NCBI GenBank assembly: GCA_018287875.1
Contig: JAGVVL010000015.1
Location: 2,170,001-2,234,000 of the forward strand
Reading direction: 5' to 3'
Length of the DNA: 64,000 bases
DNA from: Nigrospora sphaerica
Taxonomy: Eukaryota; Ascomycota; Sordariomycetes; Amphisphaeriales; Apiosporaceae
The notes beneath the pieces were generated by a model. That model was not told the origin of the DNA, made no database searches, and worked only from the letters and a program-made list of their open reading frames with translations. This document shows, one piece after another, positions 55,117 through 64,000 of this stretch. Position 1 is the stretch's first letter, and each line of letters begins with the position of its first letter. A program made the translations under genes and the position numbers.

Positions 55117-56081
55117 TCAAGCGGTCTTGGGCGGGCCCGGCTCGGCGCCCTTGGGCGAGCCGGCCGCGGCGTGGTTCTGGGCCTCGGCGGCCTTGCGGCG
55201 TGCGTGGTACTCGCGCATCTTCTTCTGGCGGGCGGCGCGCTGGGCGTCGAGGGCCTCCTTGCGGCGGGCGATCTTGTCGACGCGCACCAGCTTCTTCTCG
55301 GCCAGAACCTCGAGGATGCGGGCGCGGCGGTGGCGCATGGCAACGCGGCGACTGCCCATCTTGCGCTTCTCGGTGCGGATCAGAGTGCCCAGTCGCCAGT
55401 TCTCCTCCTGGTAGCTGTAGCCCGTCTTGGCCAGCTTGAAGACGCGCTCGTCGCGCGGGTCCGGCTTGCGGCCCTCGCCCTTGCGCACGACCGTCGTCGG
55501 GATGCCCGAGGCCGAGATGGCCGGCAGCACCTCGGGCGGCTTGATGACCGAGGCCGTCATGCCGAGCTTCCGGCGGCGCATGGCGTGGCGCGGGTACGGC
55601 AGCTTGTCCTCCTTGTTGAACACGACGCCGATGTATTGCCGGTCGGGGTGTTTCGCTGGGTCCTTGTAGTACTTGACGTAGCCCGTCGCGCGGCTGAAGA
55701 GGGTGTGATCGCGGCCCATGCCGACGTTCTCGCCGGGAAACCATTTGGTGCCCCGCTGCTTGTAGATGATGTTACCGGGGATGACATACGAGTCTGCGGC
55801 ACCCCCCAAAGTCAGCCTTGGCCTCGCCCGCCCCGCCCGACTGACCTACCGCCCGTCTTCTTGGCCCCCAGCTTCTTGGGGATGGTGCTTGAGTCCCGCA
55901 GCTTGTAGGCGCCCTGACTCTTGACCGAGGCGTGTCGGCGGCCCTCCGCCACGGCCCCGTGGCCCCCGATCCGCAGCTGGGCCAGGGCCGCCTGCAGTCC
56001 CGTCACGGGGCCGGGCGCGCACTGGGCGAGACCGTTCGAAGCGGCTGCCGCCAGGGGCCGCCGCAGTTGAGTGAGTCGCAT
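55117..56081 (-). CDS. MRP7: Mitochondrial large-subunit ribosomal protein bL27m
   Basis: Exons 56081-55850 and 55793-55117 (56-base phase-1 intron) give 302 residues. The N-terminal ~50 residues are a mitochondrial presequence ([20 protein letters not shown]...). The bL27 core follows: [73 protein letters not shown], which is nearly invariant and is restored exactly by the splice. The remaining ~170 residues are the long C-terminal extension found in fungal mitochondrial L27 (Mrp7), here ending in a basic coiled coil ([40 protein letters not shown]). bL27 touches the peptidyl-transferase centre. It is divergent from LCL2, with 369 bases between start codons. Confidence 0.95.
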
Positions 56082-56450
56082 GGTGTGTCGCGTGCCGGGT
56101 CGGGAATGGACTACTCTCTCGCTCGCTGGGAGGACTCGCGAGATACGCCGATGGGAGGCACGACGCGGGATGGGGAAGCTCTCGGCCAGACCCGCGAAAA
56201 CTTTCGGCTTACCTAAGCCCGCCCCGCGATAACGATAAGCACCCCTCAGCGCATCTGGACAGCGTGGGCAGACGCGCCTACGCCATTCAAAGCGAGCGCC
56301 TGGGGACCGGCGAGAGAACCTGGCCCAATATCGAGCGCTGCACCGCACCGTCCGTCGCCTTTTTGCTATCTTGCCTCTTTCGATGCGTGCGCGACCGACG
56401 CTGCCCCCCCGCCGCTTCTCCTCGTGACTTTTTCCCCCTGCTTGCCCACC
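56082..56450. promoter_or_regulatory. Divergent promoter of bL27m and LCL2
   Basis: Only 369 bases separate the two start codons. They must hold both promoters, and a pyrimidine-rich tract (56400-56445) precedes the LCL2 start. No TATA box is evident, in keeping with constitutive genes. Confidence 0.6.
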
Positions 56451-56981
56451 ATGCAATCCCTACTCGCCCTCGTCCTCCTCTGCCTCTTCTCCACCGCGTC
56501 CGCCCAGTTCGGCTTCTTCGACCAGATGTTCGGCGGCGGAGGCGGCGACGGCGGGGCGCAGCAGCAGCAGCGCGCCCGGCAGCAGCAGAGGAACCAGAAC
56601 GTCCCGAGCGATTCTAGTCTTTATCAACAGAACTTTGACAACTACCCTTGCGAGAACTACCTATGCCCCGATACTCTGGGTGAGTGAAGTGTCTTTTGGA
56701 GGCCGATGCGTTCGGGCGACTATGCTAGAGCCCGTGCCAGTGGGACGACGAGACAGCGCACGCGCACCCGGGGGCGTCTGCACAAGAGGGCGATGACGGA
56801 CCGCTGCTAACACAGTCTTCCAGCTTGTGTTCACTTTCCCCATCACTGCCCTTGCGCCTTCCCGGCCAACGAGGACAAGTTCGAGACGGGCGAAGGCCAT
56901 CGCCTCTGCGTATCCAAGAGCGGTTTCAAGGCCGGCGAGGCCGCACGCAAGCTCGAGCTGGCCCGTAAGGGAATGCTGTAA
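56451..56981 (+). CDS. LCL2: Long chronological lifespan protein 2 (Lcl2)
   Basis: Exons 56451-56679 and 56824-56981 (144-base phase-1 intron) give 128 residues, the normal length. A signal peptide ([18 protein letters not shown]) is followed by [17 protein letters not shown], a Gln-rich stretch, the conserved [27 protein letters not shown] and, after the splice, [52 protein letters not shown]. Six conserved cysteines are present. Lcl2 is a small secretory-pathway protein whose deletion shortens yeast chronological lifespan and which has been linked to ER-associated degradation; its molecular activity is unknown. Confidence 0.95.
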
Positions 56982-57542
56982 ATCCAGTCGCCTCTCTGGC
57001 CTGGCCTGGCCCCTGACGGCTAGCGGCCCCCACGTCAGATCGCCTTCGACGTTCAGTCATACCACCCGAGACAGATGCCATTCACAGACAATGCCCACGC
57101 GACATGCGGAAAGAATGTTTTGCGAGTGATACAAAGCGCCCTGCCCCATTTCCCGCCGGGGGGCGTACGCCGAACAAACCTCGGTCTCCATAGTACATAG
57201 GCACCGGGGAATGCCCTAGTTGAAATCAGAGAAGCTTCCTAACGCATACCTACTTACATACGCTATTGACGCTTCGACGACCCCACCACCGTGAGGACTG
57301 TAAAAAGCACACGGCAGGGCCCCGACGGCCCCTCGACCCCTACCACGGTAGGCGGTTCCCCTTCTCTGTTGCGTGTCGCGGCCGGCGACTCCGGCCTCCC
57401 GTGCTCTCCGTGCCACCCATGCGGGAATATACCTTAAAAACTCCATAGCCCAATGCATCTGATACGGTTTCGTAACTGGTGTTTTCTGTTCACTATCCCC
57501 GCCCCTTCCGGCAGGGGCGGGCGCCGACGAGACCGGGCGCGG
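56982..57542. other. Convergent spacer
   Basis: 561 bases, presumably two 3' untranslated regions; nothing recognised. Confidence 0.6.
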
Positions 57543-58379
57543 CTATGAGGTGCCGTTGACGCCGGCTGGCAGCTTGGGCACGGGCGGAGCGGGGCGCGCC
57601 TCGTCGTCGTCCTCGTCCTCGACCTCATCCACGACCTCGGGGTGGCCGAGCAGGCCCACGGCCTCGCGCATCTCGTAATGCTTCTTCCGGAGCTCCTCGA
57701 AGCGGCGGTGCTTCTCGCGCTCCTCGGGGGTCATGCCCAACAGGTCGCCGTCGGCATCGTGCAGCGGCGTCGCGTCGTCGTCGCTAACGTGCACCTTGCT
57801 CGTCTTGCGGCTGCTGCCGAACTCGTCCTCAGGAATCTCCTCCTCGGGCTCGCCAAGGCTCAGGCCGGGAATATCCTCGCCGCGGCCGTCGGCCATATCC
57901 TCGTCGTCTTCGGGGTCCTCGGCGGGGTTGTACTGCTTGGCGTAGGGCGTCTTGGGCTCCGTGATCTTCATGGTCGAGGTGCGCTCCTGCTCCGTCAGGT
58001 AGAGGTTGGCCTCGTCCCACTTCAGGCGCTGTTGGTTCTCGTCGCTCGCTTCCTCGGCCGACAGCGAGGGCGTGCGAGAGGACTGGCGGCGGGACCCGGC
58101 CGGGCGCGAGGCGGTGCTCGACGAACGGCGGTGGCCGGCATTGGCCTGCGTGTTTTGCAACGTGATTTCCTTCTCCGTCATATCCTGCTCCTTGGTGGGC
58201 GACATGGGCGGTGACTTCTGAAATGAGTTCTTGAGGATGCCTGCTCTGGCCGTTAGCTATACGCACCGTAGCAATGCCTCCGTCCCGGCCGGTGGGAGCA
58301 ACGAACCTCGTGGGCGCTTGGCGACGCCGGAGTTGGGCGGTGAGTGAATCACCTTGGGGCTGGTTTCCACGGCGGCCAT
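57543..58379 (-). CDS. GLC8: Protein phosphatase 1 inhibitor-2 homologue (Glc8)
   Basis: Exons 58379-58307 and 58240-57543 (66-base phase-1 intron, donor GTTCGT) give 256 residues. The splice restores the KGILK-type motif (RPRGILKNSFQK) that docks on PP1. Next come LKWDEANLYLTEQERTSTMKITEPKTPYAKQY, the second conserved motif containing the KWDE core and the regulatory TP site phosphorylated by GSK3-type kinases, and a C-terminal helix EREKHRRFEELRKKHYEMREAVGLL, which covers the PP1 active site. The rest is acidic and disordered. IPP-2/Glc8 proteins inhibit or assist maturation of PP1 in nucleus and cytosol. The less common GTTCGT donor is supported by the motif it completes. Confidence 0.92.
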
Positions 58380-61300
58380 GGTGTGCACAAGACGGGGGTT
58401 CGCGGTACAGCGGTGGTGTTGGGCTGGTGTAAGCGGGGCAGTCAAGACCCGACGGGGACGACGGTGTTTGGGTATTGCGCGTGGCCCGAGAGGCGTGGAA
58501 GGGGCGGCGATCGGTTTGATAAGGAGAAGGACTGCGTGGGTATGTGGTGGTCGGATGACGAAAAGGGTAGGAAGGAGGATGTTGGGATGGCGGTCGGTTT
58601 GAGGCGATATTTGGGGGGGAGGGGTGTGGACAGCAGCTGAAAGCTTAAGCTTTAGACGATGAGGGAAACCCAAAGCAATGATGGCCGCTGTCAGGTCTTA
58701 GGTTAGTGGTAAGATGTGGTACTCCGGTAGTACGTAGGGTCACCATTGGTGGAGATGGGGGTTGGGGCCGATTGTTCGTTTGCTTTGCGGGGAAGCACCT
58801 GGTCCCCTGCCTCGGGAAGCCCTGGGATTCCCTCTTGTGTTTTTCTTTCCCTCTCTGGTTGGCCTGAGCAGTCAGTTCCGGCTGCAGGGAAACCGAGTCG
58901 GGCAAATCACGACGTCTGCAGCGACGGGGAAGTCAAGGCGGGCGTGGGATGGTATAGAACGGCCGGGTTACGCGCGAGGCGTCGCGAGAGATACCGTGCC
59001 ACGGGAGAGAAAGCCGGAGGGGACGGTACGACAGAGCTGTTTTCTGGCCTCGGGCGGCGGCCCCCAGGACGGACAGCCACGGGCGACAACGCGCGAATTA
59101 TCACACAGCGAGGGGCCGCTGGTGAGAAACAGGCTGGACGAGGGGTGGGTGGCAGGGCACAATGGGGGAGGGATCGTCACACCTCTCTTACCCTCTCCTG
59201 ACCTGGCTTGCCCATCACACGAATGCAAGCGGGATCTACGAATACATGGACGGTACTTGGTTTATTCGTGTCGGCTCGTAGGGCTTTGCAAGAATGAGGT
59301 CCTCGTGTCCCTCAGTAGAAGCGACTGGTCAGTCGGGTGAGCTAGCCTGGGGGGGGCGCTATCAGAGGGGTCGGTCGTGAGATCAGCCATGCCACGCCCT
59401 CGCTCGCCTGCCGTATGCGTGCCACACGCGCGCATCCCACCCGGGCTGTCACCGACTCTCACCACCGCCTCTTGCGATCGCGATTCGCCGGCCAGTAACT
59501 GTTTACCTGCCCGTCGGATGCCTTTCCCACGGTGCCATGACCAGCTGCCGCCACATGGCCATGTGGCGACGTGCTCCTGTGTCCCCGGCTGTCATCTGCA
59601 TTGTCCGCATCGTCCGGTGTTATCGTCTCTCTGCAAACGCCGACGACCCTCATCGGGACGGACGCGACGGGTAATGCCCAACCTCTTGACCACCCCCTGT
59701 CCGCCCCGTCAAGATGTACCATGTAGCGACTGCTGCTCATAGGCACGCCCGTTGGCGGCATGTGAGACTTTGAACACACCACACTCGCACACACGCACAC
59801 ACGCGCGCGCCCGTCCTCCCTACGCAGCAAAGGCCCGCTCCGGGAGTTTAGGTCGCCCACCTGCACGCTTCCCAGACGGGCTGGGATTGACATCATTGCC
59901 AAAGGCGACCGTGGGTGCGCCGGCGTCTGACTAAACCGTGACCTCATTTTACATGATGGCAAAGCCCGCCCTCGCGCGCACCTGACATCTCTGCGAACGC
60001 GATCACCATCGTGGCTGTGGATGGCGGCGTCCGATCGAAAAGCCACTGCAGGTTTCGCCGGCTTGTGTCGCGGGGGGAGGGTGTACCAGTCTCGCCGGTC
60101 CAGAGGAGAGGGCGTACCCGGCGTGGTTTTGGGGCGCCTACCGCGCCAGGCGCTTTTTACCTTACAGGGAACCTCTGTACCTCAATGAACCCGGGCTATC
60201 TTGGAAGAGCACAGAGAGTGAGACCCGGCCGGCCCTCTGGTGTATCCCAAGGTTCCTTGATGTAGGTATCCTATTTTGGCTACATGTAGAAAGGTAGGGT
60301 TCCATAGCCTCGTTGGACACGCACCCGACACCATCAGCCCGTCCGGTTTGGGCACATAGAGGGCCGCGTCGCACGCGATCAGGCCATGTCGCCTCGCGCA
60401 GGCCGAGGCTGCACAAGAGGGAGGGGGTGGGCCAGAATGTCAATGGGCAAAAGAGGTAGATTGCTGGCCATGGCCCCGTCCCATCACCACGCTCCACGAC
60501 AGCAGCGCCAGAGCATCGCCAGCGCCCGCGATTGCTTTTTGGCCGCCCGGGGGCCCGGCGTAGCGAGAGGGACTCGTCATTGAACCGGACGGGACCAGGC
60601 GCGCCCTCCCCGCCTGGGCCTTCACGACGTTTGCCGTTTATCGCCCTATGCTAGAGGACCCCGACGCAATTGGGGGAGAGAACGAGAGAGGGCATTGGGC
60701 GCGTCGGGCCTTGGCCCGTTGCGGCCTCCTGCTGCGTGCTCGCATGCAGATGCCACTTCGCCCTGCCCCCGGGTCCAGAAACGCCGGATAACGTGTTTCC
60801 AGACCCGTGCGAACACACGGCCACCGCAGGGAGTCCCCGCGCCAGTTCCGTCCCTGGCCCTTGTCCTGGGTGGCCCGGCAAAGAGGATCCCCCCCCAGCG
60901 GCGAAGTCTTGCAGCGAAGAGGGGTATCGTGCAGCACCATCCAGATCATCCACCGTATGGGCACTCGGATGCCGATTGGCTCCCTCCGAGATCCGCGTAC
61001 CGAAAAGGGGAACGAACACCCCCGCCATGGTTCAGGGATGACGAGCCCGTGTGTCTGCGTGTCATGGAAATCCCGCTCGCCCGCGCCCGCGGGGCATCGG
61101 TAACTGATACTCATGTTGTTGGCCTTCCTGATCTGGCGGCTTTCTTCGCAATGTAGCTCTTCGGGGCGCCTGATGGCCCTAACCCAGGGGCGTCGGCGCA
61201 ACCATGCATCAAACTCTAACTACGATGTACATCGGCTGCTTGTTACATACCCAGATCCCGCCGCACCTGTGTCGACAGGGACGGGTGGCCCGCCGACCAC

Positions 61301-61542
61301 GGGGTTCCATGGGTATTGCTTTTGGGTATCAAACTGTACTGGTACGGGCCCAATCCGCCAATCATACTCGCCCACCCGAAGTGCAATACGGAGAAACTTC
61401 ACCACCCTAGAGTTGTACATGTCCCAACTATTCGCAATCGTGTACATGCCGGGCGCATTTACGCCAAGCCGTTGGGCTCCTGGGAATCCCAGAAGTGGAG
61501 CTCGCCCGCCTGCGAAGGCTCGCCCGCACCGAGACGAATCGT
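58380..61542. other. Long intergenic strip (3.2 kb)
   Basis: Upstream of Glc8 and downstream of UvdE. It contains a CA/CG dinucleotide run at about 59775-59815 and purine-rich leader sequence next to the Glc8 start. Open frames of up to 245 codons show no family resemblance. No RNA gene was recognised. Confidence 0.5.
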
Positions 61543-63763
61543 CTAACACTCGTCTAGCTCCTCCTCCTCCTCGTCCTTGTCTTTCTTCTGCTTCACTTCT
61601 CTCTTCTTGGGCCGCAGCCACTCTTCCATGCCCATGGGCCAATAAACGCGGTTCAGGGGCCCGCCCATGCCCACCTCTGCGTCCGGCACAACTGTGGCCT
61701 GCGGTGGCCCTTCCTTGGCCGTCTCGACCTCGTCGGCGTTGCCCTCGTCATTGGCGGCCGCCTTTTTGGACTTTGGCTTCTTCTTGGGCGCCTTGGGTTT
61801 GGGTGCCGGGCGGTTCTCGTCGTCTCTCTCGTAGGGGACAATGTCGTTGAACAGGTCCCAGCCGGGCAGACGGTACGTCCGCATGAGCTCAAATACGGCC
61901 TGCTCCTTGTCCTTGGCCTCGATCATCAGGTCCATCGTGTCGGCGCACGGTGGCAGTGTTAGGACCCGGGGCCGGTGCTTGCGCCGCTGCCGGGCCGTAA
62001 TGGCCTCAGGGCACGGCTCGCTGTAGTGCATCTTCTGTGTGATGCCTTTGCGATCCCAGGTCGCTTTGATGCGCGGGAACAGCTGCATGATGTCCTTGGT
62101 ACCCTCGCGGAGCTGGTCCTTGTCGAACATGATGTTGTGGTGGTGGAAGTCGAGCACCATGGGAATGTTCAGCTCCTCGCACACGGGCAGCAGATCGTGC
62201 ACCGTCCACGACACATCATCATTCTCGAGGACCAGACGGGCCTTGATGCTGGGCGACAGCTGGGCATAGTTAGCGCGGAAACGGTCCAGAGTCGCCGCCT
62301 TATCGCCGAACACGCCGCCCATGTGTAGAATCATAACGGCGTCCTTGTTGGCCTGCTCGGGGAGGCGCAGGAGGGAGAGCATCTCGTCATGGTACTCGAG
62401 GTCGCGGACGGCGTTCCTCACCACCTCGGCGCGCGGCGAGCCGAGTTGGGTGAACTGCGAAGGTCAGCATCGTGGGCCTGGGGAAAGGGGGGGGGAGGGG
62501 GCGTTGTACCTGGCCCGGGTGGGTGGTCAACCGATGCCCCAGCTCGCCGGCCACCTTGCCGGCCTCGGCGAGAACTTCGGAGGCGAAAGGCGCCAATTTG
62601 TAGCCGTACTCGTCGTGACTGGCAAAGGGGAACATCTCGGAACTCAGTCGCATGAACTTGATACCATACTTGTCGTTCCACCGAACCATTTTGACGATGT
62701 CCCGCGCGTTGGCGAGGCCGAGCTCCTGCACAAACTTGTGTCCTAATGCCAGCTCGGCCGGTTGGTCCTGGTCGGGCCGGTTCTTGGTCGCATGCTCGGG
62801 CTGGGACACGTCCTTCAGGGGGTGCCGGTGCTCCAGTATGGAGTTGATGCGGCACGTCCGCGAGCTGAAGACGGGAGGGTTGGAGGAGCGCAGGTAGGTG
62901 TTGAGACAAGCCTAAAATATCGCGTTAGACGGCGGTCGGACAGCCACGAAGAAGGTGCAACTTACATAACCTAGTCTTCCTTTCCACGGGAGGGGGAGGT
63001 AGTCGCTGTTGACGGGAGGGGGGCGCGCTCCGTCCGACTTGAGCTCGCTGATGTCCTTGCTGCCAGGCGCGGCCTCGGGGTCTTCGGCCTTCTCCTCCAC
63101 CAACAGCGCCGAGCCCGGATTGGGAAAGCTCGACAGCTCGCCGTGGCGGTTGGGCCCCTTCTTCTCCACCACAGGCTTGCCCTTGACTTTGGGCGGTACC
63201 ACGCTGGGCTCCGTCCGGATGGGCCGCGGCAGGAAGGCGGCATCTTCGGGGTTCCGCTCTTTCACGTCGGTCATGACGGAACTGGACTTGACGGCCAATT
63301 TCTGCCTTTTGACGGCGCCGCGCAGCTGCTCCTCCATGTCCTGCAACTCATGCATGGCGTCCTCGACGACCTCGCGCCTGCGACCCTTGTCCTTGGTGGT
63401 CCGGGCGGAGCGGCGGGCCGGCGGCGAGGGCGTACGGGACCCGGATCGGCCGCCATTGGGATAGTCGCCCAGGCCGGTGACAGCCTGGCCGCTACGGACA
63501 CGGCAGGACCGGCGCGGGCTAGGGGCAGGGGCGTAGTCTGCGTATTGGAGGCCATCGAGCTGGCCGCGGGTCGGGACATCTTCCTGTAGCAAGGCCATGT
63601 CGGCTTTCTTGCGTTTCGGGACCATCGTGACAAAGGGGGCGGCGTCGGAAGCCCAAAGTATATATTCCACCAGTGGGGCCGGAGCAAAAAGGCCGGGACC
63701 GCTGGCCGTGGTTCGCAGCACCGACTTGGGGGAGGCGACCCGGCGTCGTATGAGGGTGAGCAT
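61543..63763 (-). CDS. UVE1: UV-damage endonuclease UvdE/Uve1
   Basis: Exons 63763-62966, 62911-62510 and 62454-61543 (introns 54 and 55 bases, phase 0) give 703 residues. The N-terminal ~250 residues are disordered and basic, with possible mitochondrial targeting at the very start (MLTLIRRRVASPKSVLRTTASG) and nuclear-type basic clusters (PKRKKAD, TKDKGRRRE). The UvdE TIM barrel spans about residues 260-570: GRLGYACLNTYLR, RTCRINSI, LARPSS-like ELGLANARDIVKMVRWNDKYGIKFMRLSSEMFPFASHDEYGY, GHRLTTHPGQFTQLGSPR, MILHMGGVFGDK, RLVLENDDVSWTVHDLLPVCEELNIPMVLDFHHHNI and KMHYSEP. The His/Glu/Asp metal ligands are in place. The enzyme nicks DNA 5' of pyrimidine dimers, 6-4 photoproducts and other lesions, and starts a repair path independent of nucleotide excision. 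A charged C-terminal tail is present. Confidence 0.95.
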
Positions 63764-64000
63764 GCAACCCTGAAGTGGGGCAACAAATGCCGGGCAAGAA
63801 CGCTGACGGTCACGGGGAGGTGGAAACTATGAAGGTACACACGGCCCTGCTGGTCCGATGAAGTGCATGCGAGCCTCAAGTGGCGGGTGGTCGTACTGTC
63901 CGTGTAGTAAAGGGCTCCCCACGGTACGTGGGCGTTTGGTGCGCACGACAGCCCCAACGTTGGCGAAAGGAAGGCCTGTTGCGGAGCGATGCGGCCGGCC
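63764..64000. other. Right-edge flank
   Basis: 237 bases upstream of UvdE to the window edge; nothing recognised. Confidence 0.6.

Noticed and set aside
56414..56450. Pyrimidine tract as an intron branch/acceptor of an upstream LCL2 exon
   Set aside because: The ATG at 56451 begins a complete signal peptide and the protein has its normal length, so no upstream exon is needed.

Overview
The window is nuclear DNA of a filamentous ascomycete, most likely a Sordariomycete. Genes carry short introns (about 49-113 bases) with GTAAGT- or GTACGT-like donors and CTAAC or CTGAC branch sites. Exons are GC-rich, intergenic strips are broad, and the housekeeping proteins read like Pezizomycotina orthologues. 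The species cannot be named from sequence alone. Gene models below were spliced by hand; where exon coordinates are given, phases and total length were checked.

Left part (1-18.8 kb) is conserved housekeeping: the 3' end of a telomere-binding OB-fold protein, mitochondrial ribosomal protein bL34m, the large CAF-1 subunit, a class II eIF4E (4EHP type), the kinetochore protein Mis14/Nsl1, the lipid-transfer protein Sec14 and prefoldin subunit 3.

The middle (19-34 kb) is accessory. It holds a broken MFS sugar transporter, a secreted class II haem peroxidase, a DUF1295 membrane protein with a minisatellite in front of it, and a degenerate hypothetical gene. The most interesting locus follows: a secreted precursor built from six tyrosine-rich repeats, each ending in a Kex2 site, with repeat units carried on symmetric phase-1 exons (28975-30088). 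It is divergently paired with a UstYa/DUF3328 protein carrying two HxxHC motifs (32057-33115). Together they look like a minimal dikaritin-type (ustiloxin/asperipin-like) RiPP locus. A tRNA-Tyr with an intron follows.

The right part mixes housekeeping and accessory genes. GTP cyclohydrolase I and TAF11 come first. Next is a full-length Ppo-type fatty-acid dioxygenase/P450 fusion whose haem-ligand and catalytic residues appear replaced. Then come a histidine phosphatase, a broken PTH11-type rhodopsin-domain gene, and a 1306-residue SesB-like alpha/beta hydrolase fused to a CorA-type membrane domain. A secreted cysteine-rich protein, bL27m, LCL2, a PP1 inhibitor (Glc8/IPP-2) and the UV-damage endonuclease UvdE complete it.

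Three genes for secreted products (RiPP precursor, peroxidase, cysteine-rich protein) share a TATA box about 140-155 bases before the ATG, which suggests inducible, high-level expression. Long strips between genes (up to about 3.3 kb) contain no gene that I can support.
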